From contig NZ_SMGG01000003.1 of assembly GCF_004339245.1 (NCBI RefSeq), forward strand, positions 275,106-339,105: 64,000 bases of DNA, in the 5' to 3' direction. The notes under the pieces are model-generated. The model was not told the DNA's origin, searched no databases, and saw only the letters and a list, made by a program, of their open reading frames with translations. Both the position numbers and the translations under genes were made by a program. This document shows positions 54,286 through 61,884 of the stretch, piece by piece. How positions within the stretch are numbered: position 1 is the stretch's first letter; the number at the start of each line of letters is the position of its first letter. Source of the DNA: Seleniivibrio woodruffii. GTDB taxonomy: Bacteria > Chrysiogenota > Deferribacteres > Deferribacterales > Geovibrionaceae.

Positions 54286-55776
54286 ATGAAGAAGATTATT
54301 ATTTTGCTTTTGTCTCTGTGCATCTGTTTGCCTGCACTTGCCGCAAACACAATAATGAACGTTGCGGCGCAGAAGGGAGAAAGCTTCATTGCTGTTGTTG
54401 TTGAAAAGGATAAGAGAAAACTCCACGTTGTGCGTGTCACAGGGGACGGGGTTAATATTATAAGAACTGTTGACGTTCTGGTGGGCAAAGGCTCCGGCGA
54501 CAAAATAGCCAGAGGGGATCTTAAAACACCGGAAGGCGTATACAGAATAACCAGCTTTCTTTCAGGCCAGAGGCTGATAGAGATGTACGGCAGAGAGTCT
54601 GCAAAACTCTATGGCTACGGGGCTTTCCCCTTAAGCTACCCCAACCTGCTGGACACCCTGAACGGAAAGACCGGAAGCGGTATCTGGCTCCACGGAAAGG
54701 AGCAGAACAGGCAGGATCCCGCCACAAAGGGCTGTGTTGCTCTGGAAAACTCAGACATTCAGAACCTTTCGCAGTATTTCACAGTGGGAACCCCCGTCAT
54801 AATCACCAGAAACGCCATAATCGGAACACAGCAGGCCTACAGACTGTCATATGATTCTGCAAGAGCCGCTGTTGACGAATTTATAAACGCATGGCAGTCG
54901 AACAATTTTGACAGATTTAAAAACTCCTACGGCAAAGGCTTCCGTTCAAAGGACGGCAAGAGCCTTCAGGCCTACCTTAACTATAAAAAATACCTGATGG
55001 ACGCATACCCTGAAAGGAAGATAGCCGCAGACAACTTCCGTATCTTCCACGAATCTAAAGACGAGGTTGTCGCCCAGTTCGATCAGTATTACTCGGCGGC
55101 AAACATGACCGTGTTCGGCCGAAAGACACTCTATTTCCGCAACGAAGGCGGCCAGCTTAAGATCGTTGCCGAAGATTTCGAGCAGATGAGGGGCGGAAAC
55201 GTGAAACTGGCGGCCAAGGCTAAGGAATCGAAACCTGTTCAGCCCGAGCCCGCAGACAAGCCCAGAAAGCCTGAGCCTGCTGTTGCCAAGGCAGAACCTA
55301 AAAAGGAAATACCTGTTAAGCCTGCTCCTGAAAAGGTTATAGCTCAGGTTGAGCCGGAGAAAAAGGTTGAGCCTGCACATGAACCCGAGAAGGTAACTCC
55401 CGAAGAGCAGATCCTTCAGGACAACATGACCGACATCCGTGTTGAGGCTGAAAAGCTTGTGGAAGGCTGGAAAAAGGCATGGGAAAGCAGAAATGCCGAT
55501 GAATATATGGCATACTATTCCGAAAGGTTCAAAGCGGGACGCATGAACTATGAAGCATGGAAAAAGGATAAGAGCGGCAAATTTGAGCGTATAGCACAGA
55601 TAACTGTCGGTATCGAGAACATGAAGGTCGAGATGGGCAAAGATGAAACCATCATCATCACTTTCATACAGAACTACACCGGCGATAAATACAGCGACAG
55701 GGGTATCAAAACCCTTACACTTGAAAACGGCGACAGCGGACTGCGTATAGTCTCCGAAGACTGGAGAGCGAAATGA
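54286..55776 (+). CDS. Csd6-like L,D-transpeptidase-fold protein with NTF2-type domains
   Basis: 496 aa, signal peptide (about 1-19, LPALA). YkuD catalytic domain about 30-190 with His136 in IWLHGKEQ and Cys150 in TKGC. Then an NTF2-like domain (about 195-300), a Pro/Lys/Glu-rich linker (about 310-385), and a second NTF2-like domain (about 395-496). The YkuD-plus-NTF2 arrangement is that of Csd6/Pgp2, periplasmic L,D-carboxypeptidases that trim peptidoglycan tetrapeptides and set helical or curved shape in Helicobacter and Campylobacter; those have one NTF2 domain. ATGA overlap with the following gene. Confidence 0.85.
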   Translation: MKKIIILLLSLCICLPALAANTIMNVAAQKGESFIAVVVEKDKRKLHVVRVTGDGVNIIRTVDVLVGKGSGDKIARGDLKTPEGVYRITSFLSGQRLIEMYGRESAKLYGYGAFPLSYPNLLDTLNGKTGSGIWLHGKEQNRQDPATKGCVALENSDIQNLSQYFTVGTPVIITRNAIIGTQQAYRLSYDSARAAVDEFINAWQSNNFDRFKNSYGKGFRSKDGKSLQAYLNYKKYLMDAYPERKIAADNFRIFHESKDEVVAQFDQYYSAANMTVFGRKTLYFRNEGGQLKIVAEDFEQMRGGNVKLAAKAKESKPVQPEPADKPRKPEPAVAKAEPKKEIPVKPAPEKVIAQVEPEKKVEPAHEPEKVTPEEQILQDNMTDIRVEAEKLVEGWKKAWESRNADEYMAYYSERFKAGRMNYEAWKKDKSGKFERIAQITVGIENMKVEMGKDETIIITFIQNYTGDKYSDRGIKTLTLENGDSGLRIVSEDWRAK

Positions 55777-57275
55777 AAAAACTTCTGATCACACTGCTGA
55801 TAACGGTTCTGGCTGTCTCCGCATTTGCGCAGAGCCGCCCCTATACCAAGGTGGAGAACTATTTTAAGGGTACGAACTACGAGCTTCAGGTATATAAGAT
55901 ATACGGAAGGCAGGACGGTCCCACGATATTCATTATGGGCGGAATTCAGGGCGACGAGCCGGGCGGGTTTCTCTCGGCGGATCTCTACTCCGACCTGAGA
56001 CTGGAAAAAGGTAATCTGATAGTTATTCCCCGTGCGAATTTCAAATCGGTTATCCTCTTCGACAGAGGTCCCGACGGCGATATGAACCGCAGATTTCTCA
56101 ACGAGCCCGAAAAGCTTGAGATGGACAGGGTTGTTTCCGTCGTTAAAAAGCTGATGCTTGAGTCGGACGTATTCCTTAACCTCCACGACGGATGGGGGTT
56201 CCACAATCCCGTCTATATCGACGAATCCAGAAACCCAAAGAGATTCGGTCAGTCGGTGATCACCGATGCGGATACATATAAGTGTGCCGACGGAAAGGTC
56301 ATTGATCTGAAAACCAATGCAATAAAGGTGCTTGAGGCTGTGAACAGCAAGATAGACGACCCGAAATATCACCTGCACTATTTTAATACAGACACCGACA
56401 ACCCCAGAACTGCGTTCAGCGATATGCGCAAAACAGCCACCTACTATGCTGTCAGGCAGTACTGCATTCCGGCCTACGGGATAGAGTCCTCCAAAAATCT
56501 GCCCTCGGTTGAGCTGAAAGTGCTTTATCACAACTATGCCGTGAACGAGTTTATGAAACTCTATGGTGTTGTGCCCGAAATGCCCGCAATAATCCTTGAA
56601 AAACCCAGACTGGACTATGCGATAATCGCTGTTAACGACGAACCCCACAAGGTCGACAGGGGCGGCACACTGTACATAAACAGAGGCGATGTGGTTGAGC
56701 TTAAACATGTGGAATCGAACTATGAAAGGGGTGTTTCCGGCGACCTTCTGGGATACGGAACCCTGAACGACATAAACTCTAAATTTACGATAAAGACCAA
56801 TGCCGTGATACAGTTCCGCAAGGATAACATAAAGATAGGCAATATAAACATTGCCGTTTCACCTAAGAAACCCGCTCCGGTTGTCGCTCAGAAACCTCAG
56901 CCCAAGCCTGAGCCTGTGGCACAGCCCGAACCTGTAAAAAAGGAGCCTATCGCAGGCTATTCATTTAATCTGAAGGTGAACGGAAAGCCCGTTACTGCCG
57001 CAAACGGCGAAACTCTCACTCTGCCTGTGGGCACGAAACTTGAGATAATCTCCTTTGTCGTGGACGGTGCTGTGTCGGATGTCCCCGTTAACCTGAAAGG
57101 CTATGTGTCTTCATTCTCCGTTGTGAACGACGGTGACGACAGAGGGTTCGTGATAACGCTTCTGCCTAAAAGATTTATGACGAAATATGCCGAGGACGAT
57201 GCAAAAATGCTCTATCCTGTTGTCGTTACGAAGGACAGGGAAGAGATCGCCAAGTTCTGGATAAGGATGAAGTGA
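55773..57275 (+). CDS. Csd4-like M14 peptidoglycan metallocarboxypeptidase
   Basis: 500 aa, signal peptide (about 1-19). M14 zinc carboxypeptidase domain with ligands Gln59 and Glu62 (MGGIQGDEPGGF), His138 (LNLHDGWGF) and general base Glu238 (YGIESSK). The Gln in place of the usual His is the hallmark of Csd4/Pgp1, D,L-carboxypeptidases that cut tripeptides and give helical or curved shape. C-terminal part has a beta-rich domain, a Pro-rich linker (KPQPKPEPVAQPEP) and another beta domain. ATGA overlap with the Csd6-like gene and TGATG with the acylphosphatase gene. Confidence 0.87.
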   Translation: MKKLLITLLITVLAVSAFAQSRPYTKVENYFKGTNYELQVYKIYGRQDGPTIFIMGGIQGDEPGGFLSADLYSDLRLEKGNLIVIPRANFKSVILFDRGPDGDMNRRFLNEPEKLEMDRVVSVVKKLMLESDVFLNLHDGWGFHNPVYIDESRNPKRFGQSVITDADTYKCADGKVIDLKTNAIKVLEAVNSKIDDPKYHLHYFNTDTDNPRTAFSDMRKTATYYAVRQYCIPAYGIESSKNLPSVELKVLYHNYAVNEFMKLYGVVPEMPAIILEKPRLDYAIIAVNDEPHKVDRGGTLYINRGDVVELKHVESNYERGVSGDLLGYGTLNDINSKFTIKTNAVIQFRKDNIKIGNINIAVSPKKPAPVVAQKPQPKPEPVAQPEPVKKEPIAGYSFNLKVNGKPVTAANGETLTLPVGTKLEIISFVVDGAVSDVPVNLKGYVSSFSVVNDGDDRGFVITLLPKRFMTKYAEDDAKMLYPVVVTKDREEIAKFWIRMK

Positions 57276-57544
57276 TGCGTCTGAGGGCAAGGGTTTCCGG
57301 CCGTGTTCAGGGTGTGGGCTACAGAGCCTCCGTCCACCGCAGGATATCCCGCCTGAACGTTGTTGGCTATGTCAGGAATATGCCCGACGGTAGTGTCGAG
57401 CTTGATGTTCAGGGCGAAAAAGCCGAGGTTGAAAAAGCTCTGAAAGAGGCATGGGAGGGTTCGCCCTTCTCAGCTGTTGAAAGTGTTGACACGGAAGAGC
57501 TTACAGAGCCGTCAGGTTATGGTTCGTTTGTTATAGAGAGATAA
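57275..57544 (+). CDS. Acylphosphatase
   Basis: 89 aa. Hydrolyses acyl phosphates; catalytic Arg in GRVQGVGYR and Asn in RNMPDGSVE are both present. Small ferredoxin-like fold. Starts at the ATG at 57275, one base overlapping the stop of the Csd4-like gene, so it is coupled to it. It may be a housekeeping enzyme carried in the wall operon. Confidence 0.93.
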   Translation: MRLRARVSGRVQGVGYRASVHRRISRLNVVGYVRNMPDGSVELDVQGEKAEVEKALKEAWEGSPFSAVESVDTEELTEPSGYGSFVIER

Positions 57545-57613
57545 GGCAGGCGGGATTGCGACAGTAATAGCGACCCAGCACATCCTCGCCGTAACATCGT
57601 AGCCACAAAATTC

Positions 57614-57642
57614 TTGCGAACATATGTAAAAAGTAATATAGT
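57614..57642 (+). promoter_or_regulatory. Promoter of the thi operon
   Basis: TTGCGA (57614-57619), 17 nt, TATAGT (57637-57642). Transcription would start near 57649, right at the base of the TPP riboswitch. Confidence 0.75.
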
Positions 57643-57649
57643 TTGAAAA

Positions 57650-57722
57650 CCGTGGGGGTGCCCTATGAGGCTGAGATATACCCCTAAGACCTGATTCGGG
57701 TAATGCCGACGTAGGGAACGGA
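57650..57722 (+). ncRNA. TPP riboswitch (THI element)
   Basis: Conserved core: GGGGTGCCC, GCTGAGA (57670-57676), ACCTGATTCGGGTAATGCCG (from 57689), then ACGTAGGGAA. Matches the THI-box consensus along its length. It senses thiamine pyrophosphate and sits 70-145 nt before thiC; the terminator at 57742-57776 is the expression platform. Confidence 0.97.
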
Positions 57723-57741
57723 CATTAAGCAAGGCTTTATG

Positions 57742-57776
57742 GCCCCGTTCCGGCATATTCCGGTACGGGGCTTTTT
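57742..57776 (+). terminator. Riboswitch-controlled intrinsic terminator before thiC
   Basis: GCCCCGT...CCGG pairs with CCGG...ACGGGGC (57742-57771) followed by TTTTT. When TPP is bound the terminator would form; the thiC ribosome-binding site AAGGAG (57781-57786) follows it. Confidence 0.9.
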
Positions 57777-57794
57777 GTTTAAGGAGAAAAATAT

Positions 57795-59060
57795 ATGACA
57801 CAGCTTGAAGCGGCGAAAAAAGGAATCATAACACCCGAGATTGCGAAAGTTGCGAAGGACGAACTTATTGATGTGAACGAGCTTGTTCAGCTCATCGCCG
57901 AAGGCAAGGTGGTCATTCCGAAGAACATAAACAGAAACTTTGATGTCAGGGGCATCGGTAAGAAACTGAAAACAAAAGTTAATGCCAATATAGGAACATC
58001 CGGTGACTGCCCATTTCTTGAGGTTGAGCTTAAAAAGCTGGACGCCGCCATCCGTGCGGGAGCGGACAGCGTTATGGATCTTTCGACAGGGGGCGACCTG
58101 AACGCCATCCGCAGGGAGATAGAGAAGAACTGTCCAGTTATGCTGGGCACAGTGCCGATATACGCAGTTGCGGCTGAGCTTGCGATGAAAGACCTGACCA
58201 CGGACAAGATAGACGTTGACGTTCTCCTGCGCAACATAGAGAAGCAGTGCAGCGAGGGTGTGGACTATATCACAGTTCACTGCGGCATCACAAAGGAATC
58301 CGTTGCCAGAATGGACAACAGCGACCGTGTCTGCGGAATCGTTTCCAGAGGCGGATCGATACTTGCCAACTGGATACGCACCCACAAGAAAGAGAATCCC
58401 CTTTATGAATATTATGATGAACTTCTTAAGATAGCTTATAAATATGACGTGACCCTCAGCCTCGGCGACGGTTTCCGTCCCGGAGCCACTGCAGACGCAA
58501 CGGACAGACCCCAGATCGACGAGCTTATCATCCTCGGCGAACTGGCGAAACGTGCCTATGCGAAGGATGTTCAGGTTATGATAGAAGGCCCCGGCCACGT
58601 TCCCCTCAGCCAGATAGCGGCCAACATGATGCTTCAGAAGCGTCTCTGCAACGATGCTCCCTTCTATATCCTTGGCCCGCTGCCCACAGACATCGGCGCA
58701 GGGTATGACCACATAACTGCGGCCATCGGCGGAGCAATCGCCGGAGCGGCGGGAGCGGACTTCCTCTGCTATGTAACACCTGCCGAGCACCTCTGTCTGC
58801 CCGACGAGGACGATGTTTATCAGGGAGTGATGGCCTCCAGACTGGCGGGACACATAGCAGATATGGAAAAGGGAGTGCCGGGAGCCGTTGAGCGCAACAA
58901 ACAGATGAGCATCGCCAGAAAGGAACTGAACTGGGAACGCCAGTTCGAGCTTGCCCTCGACCCTGAAACAGCCAGAAAGAAGTTTCAGAAGAACCACGAC
59001 ATGGGCTCATGCTCCATGTGCGGCAAGCTTTGCGCAGTTAAAATAGATAAAAAATTATGA
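57795..59060 (+). CDS. thiC: Phosphomethylpyrimidine synthase ThiC
   Basis: Radical SAM enzyme that rearranges AIR to hydroxymethylpyrimidine phosphate. 421 aa, the short form without the N-terminal domain of the E. coli protein. Typical blocks: TGGDLNAIR-like STGGDLNAIRREI, YITVHCGIT, SRGGSILA and EGPGHVPL. The C-terminal iron-sulfur motif is C406-X2-C409-X3-C413, one residue shorter than the CX2CX4C form described for the long ThiC. Start ATG with AAGGAG 8 nt upstream. thiE overlaps by ATGA. BzaF (benzimidazole synthase) is a paralogue, but the TPP riboswitch and thiE/thiL make thiC more likely. Confidence 0.93.
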   Translation: MTQLEAAKKGIITPEIAKVAKDELIDVNELVQLIAEGKVVIPKNINRNFDVRGIGKKLKTKVNANIGTSGDCPFLEVELKKLDAAIRAGADSVMDLSTGGDLNAIRREIEKNCPVMLGTVPIYAVAAELAMKDLTTDKIDVDVLLRNIEKQCSEGVDYITVHCGITKESVARMDNSDRVCGIVSRGGSILANWIRTHKKENPLYEYYDELLKIAYKYDVTLSLGDGFRPGATADATDRPQIDELIILGELAKRAYAKDVQVMIEGPGHVPLSQIAANMMLQKRLCNDAPFYILGPLPTDIGAGYDHITAAIGGAIAGAAGADFLCYVTPAEHLCLPDEDDVYQGVMASRLAGHIADMEKGVPGAVERNKQMSIARKELNWERQFELALDPETARKKFQKNHDMGSCSMCGKLCAVKIDKKL

Positions 59061-59677
59061 TACTGAAAGATAACCTTAAACTCTACCTTGTGCTTGAGAC
59101 CCACATGCTTAAAAAGCCTCTGGATGTGTTCATCCCTGAGGTGATAAAGCACGGCGTAACCGCAGTGCAACTGCGTGACAAGGGGCTGACCGCCAGAGAT
59201 CAGTTTGAGACGGGGCAGAAGCTGACGGAGCTTCTGGACGGAACGGGAGTTCTGTTCGTGGTCAACGACCGTATCGACCTTGCCCGCTGTCTGGGCGCAC
59301 GCACGGTGCATCTGGGAGTTAAGGATATTCCTCTGAAAACCGCAAAAACGGTTTATCCGGATATGATATACGGCTATTCCTGCAACACCGAAGAGGACAT
59401 AGAAACGGCGAAGCTGGCGGACTATATAGGTGTCGGGCCTGCTTTTATGACCGGAACGAAGAAGGATTTAAGGCCGGTGATATCCCCTGAGGGCATAGCA
59501 AGGCTGGTGAAGCTCACCGCAAAGCCTGCCGTTGCCATAGGCGGAATAAATGCGGAAAACATCCATACGCTTTACGGCGCAGGCCTGTCGGGCGTGGCGG
59601 TTTCCTCCTGCATATGTGCGGCTGAAGACCCTGCAAGGGCGGCTGCCGAACTGCGGGAAAAAGCGGAAAAATTATGA
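59057..59677 (+). CDS. thiE: Thiamine-phosphate synthase ThiE
   Basis: Joins HMP-PP and the thiazole phosphate to thiamine monophosphate. 206 aa TIM barrel: AVQLRDKGL, VVNDRIDLA, VHLGVKD and GVGPAFMTGTKKD. ATGA overlaps with thiC and thiL. HMP-P kinase (thiD) is not in the window. Confidence 0.96.
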   Translation: MILKDNLKLYLVLETHMLKKPLDVFIPEVIKHGVTAVQLRDKGLTARDQFETGQKLTELLDGTGVLFVVNDRIDLARCLGARTVHLGVKDIPLKTAKTVYPDMIYGYSCNTEEDIETAKLADYIGVGPAFMTGTKKDLRPVISPEGIARLVKLTAKPAVAIGGINAENIHTLYGAGLSGVAVSSCICAAEDPARAAAELREKAEKL

Positions 59678-60546
59678 AAGAATTCTCTCTGATAGAGAGT
59701 CTGACCCATATGCTGGATAATAGCGGCATCGCCCTAGGGGTAGGCGACGATGCCGCCTTATTCGGCACAACCCTAATAGCAAAAGACATCATGGCGGAGA
59801 ACGTGCACTTTACGCCTGATGCGCCCTTCAGCCATATCATGCAGAAACTCATTACGGCAAATGTAAGCGATATAGCCGCCATGGGCGGTGTGGCGAAGTA
59901 TGCTCTTCTGGGCATAGCAGTGCCGGAAGGTCGTGAGGTATCCGCAGAGGACATAGCGAAGCCGTTTGATGCATACGGGCTGAAACTTATCGGAGGCGAC
60001 ACCACGTCGTCTGCCGGAGGGCTTTTTGTGTCACTGACGGTTATCGGCGAACGGAACGAATACGTGTTGAAACGTTCGGGTGCAAAGGCGGGCGATATGC
60101 TTTTTCTGTCCCGTCCTGCCGGCAGAGTACGTCAGCTTCTGGACAGGGAACTTGCCGGAAATACGGAAAATTACAATCACTATCTGGTGCGGGCAGAGAC
60201 AGCACTGGGTGATTTTCTGGGGCGTACAGGCATAGCAAATTCATGCATAGACGTCAGCGACGGAATAGGCAGGGATGCGTCACACATAGCACAGCAGAGC
60301 GGCGTAAAAATTGTGGTTGAAAGTGCAAAGGTTCTTTGTGATGGCTATTCTGCGGAATATGCTCTGGGTTCCGGCGAGGAGTTCTCTCTGCTGTTCACTG
60401 TTCCTGCGGACAGGGTGGCTGAGCTGACAGCGGCATATCCGGCTGTTATCTGCATTGGCCGAGTTGAAGAGGGGTCCGGCGTCTGGCTGGAAAAGGACGG
60501 CAGTCTTGTCGACATCTCGAACATAGGCTACGAGCATCACTTCTGA
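59674..60546 (+). CDS. thiL: Thiamine-monophosphate kinase ThiL
   Basis: ATP-dependent phosphorylation of thiamine monophosphate to TPP, the riboswitch ligand. 290 aa. PurM/AIR-synthase fold motifs GVGDDAALF, MAENVHF, GGDTTSS and DVSDGIGRD. Last gene of the thi operon, ending just before the repeat at 60558. Confidence 0.96.
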   Translation: MKEFSLIESLTHMLDNSGIALGVGDDAALFGTTLIAKDIMAENVHFTPDAPFSHIMQKLITANVSDIAAMGGVAKYALLGIAVPEGREVSAEDIAKPFDAYGLKLIGGDTTSSAGGLFVSLTVIGERNEYVLKRSGAKAGDMLFLSRPAGRVRQLLDRELAGNTENYNHYLVRAETALGDFLGRTGIANSCIDVSDGIGRDASHIAQQSGVKIVVESAKVLCDGYSAEYALGSGEEFSLLFTVPADRVAELTAAYPAVICIGRVEEGSGVWLEKDGSLVDISNIGYEHHF

Positions 60547-60557
60547 TTTTATTTAGT

Positions 60558-60615
60558 GTCATCCTGAGGCTCAAGCCGAAGGATCTCAGAGATTCTTCGC
60601 TTTGCTCAGAATGAC
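60558..60615. repeat. Dispersed palindromic repeat (HSEQSEESL-type)
   Basis: Imperfect 58-bp inverted repeat: GTCATCCTGAG at the left end pairs with CTCAGAATGAC at the right, with GAAGGATCTC and GAGATTCTTC in between. The minus-strand translation reads RHSEQSEESLR, a peptide I know as a recurrent false ORF from such intergenic repeats. It fills the 81-bp gap between convergent thiL and the radical SAM gene and could act as a terminator. Only one copy is in this window. Confidence 0.7.
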
Positions 60616-60627
60616 GGATAGTATTCA

Positions 60628-61884
60628 TCACTTTTGAAAAAACTTCATCCTGCCGTAATCCGGCGGGGTTCTGAAATTGAACATCGAACAGGCAAAATAA
60701 TAGAACAGATCGCTCCACCAGTCCTTGGTGAACTGGCGGTCTGATGTGAATATCTCCGCTGTTTTCAGCGGATTGCGGAAAATTTCCGTCAGTGCTCCCA
60801 TCTGGTTGGACGGGTCACGGAAGCATTCCCAGTCGCACTTTCTGCATGTTGGTTTTCCTGCGGTGTGCTTTGTATCCAGCTGTGTGTAATCGCCGAGGTC
60901 GTCCTGCGCACGGAAACCGCAGGGATATGCGTGACCGTCGGCACTGTTCACAAAGAAATAGTCTATCCCGCCGTAGCAGGCGAATCCCGCATTTTTCTCG
61001 CCTTTATACTGCCGCATGAGCATCCGAAGTGAGTTTCTGGGGGTGAATATGCGTATCTCTCCCCGAAACTGCGGGATAACATCGTAAAGCGCTTTGAACA
61101 GCAGATATTTTTCCGTATCGTTGTAGCTGACCAGATTATCCGATGATTCAGCTTTATAGACAGCTCCCTCCTGCATGCTCATTGGGTAGCAGGCGTTTGC
61201 GATGGTGAAACCCAGTCCTGCGGCGAAACTGTAAAACTTTGCGAAACCCTCTCTGTATGCCTCATAAAAGCGGTTCTTTTCAGCTTCCGGGCTATTCTCG
61301 TCAACCGTTATCGATTCTTTCACAATGCTTCTGTTTATGCCCAGATTTGCCGAAGGGTATATCCCCTCTTCTCTGAACACAAGCAGTGCCGTGCGGATTC
61401 CGTCTATAACCCCTTCCAGATTGCGGTTTTTCTCGTGTGTTTTTGCGTCCCATGTGTCCAGACTTATCCAGAAGGTATAAAGTCCGCTGTTTCTGAGGTC
61501 TCTTGCGAACCTGCGCATTTTGTCGAGAAAGCCTTTTTGATGGCTGTTCATAAACATGAATCCGTTTGTTCCGGTGCGGATATACGGAATACCTTTGTAG
61601 CGGGCGTAGGAGATTAAGTTCAGCAGTGTGTCCTGAAACAGGAAAGGCTCACCTCCGGTGAAGGAGAGTGCCCTGACACGGTTCTTTGCGGCTCTGTCTA
61701 TTATTGCTGTCATGCTTTCGGTATTGAGTTTTGAACGTTTGAATTTTTCCTGAGCACGCATGCCGCACTGCGGGCATCCGGCGTTGCACATGTCCGTTGT
61801 CTGAATGATAAGCTGCGCGGGAGCCCTGCCCCGAATCAGAGCGGGCAGGCTGACCCCCAGTTCCCTGAAAAACTGAAATGTCAT
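60628..61884 (-). CDS. Radical SAM protein with SPASM-like C-terminal cysteines
   Basis: 418 aa. Radical SAM cluster CNAGCPQC (Cys33, 37, 40), FTGGEPFLF, and a C-terminal cysteine-rich end (CYGGIDYFFVNSADGHAYPCG, split; CRKCDWECF) as in SPASM auxiliary-cluster proteins. Substrate unknown. It shares one base (TGATG) with the stop of the upstream PHP-glycosyltransferase gene, so the two work together, possibly on a lipid or glycan. Confidence 0.87.
   Translation of the reverse strand: MTFQFFRELGVSLPALIRGRAPAQLIIQTTDMCNAGCPQCGMRAQEKFKRSKLNTESMTAIIDRAAKNRVRALSFTGGEPFLFQDTLLNLISYARYKGIPYIRTGTNGFMFMNSHQKGFLDKMRRFARDLRNSGLYTFWISLDTWDAKTHEKNRNLEGVIDGIRTALLVFREEGIYPSANLGINRSIVKESITVDENSPEAEKNRFYEAYREGFAKFYSFAAGLGFTIANACYPMSMQEGAVYKAESSDNLVSYNDTEKYLLFKALYDVIPQFRGEIRIFTPRNSLRMLMRQYKGEKNAGFACYGGIDYFFVNSADGHAYPCGFRAQDDLGDYTQLDTKHTAGKPTCRKCDWECFRDPSNQMGALTEIFRNPLKTAEIFTSDRQFTKDWWSDLFYYFACSMFNFRTPPDYGRMKFFQK

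Noticed and set aside
55674-56708. 344-codon reverse-strand frame over the Csd4-like gene
   Set aside because: Antisense to a gene with complete catalytic residues.
57684-58997. 437-codon reverse-strand frame over thiC and the TPP riboswitch
   Set aside because: Lies opposite a clear ThiC and the riboswitch; composition is that of a mirror frame.
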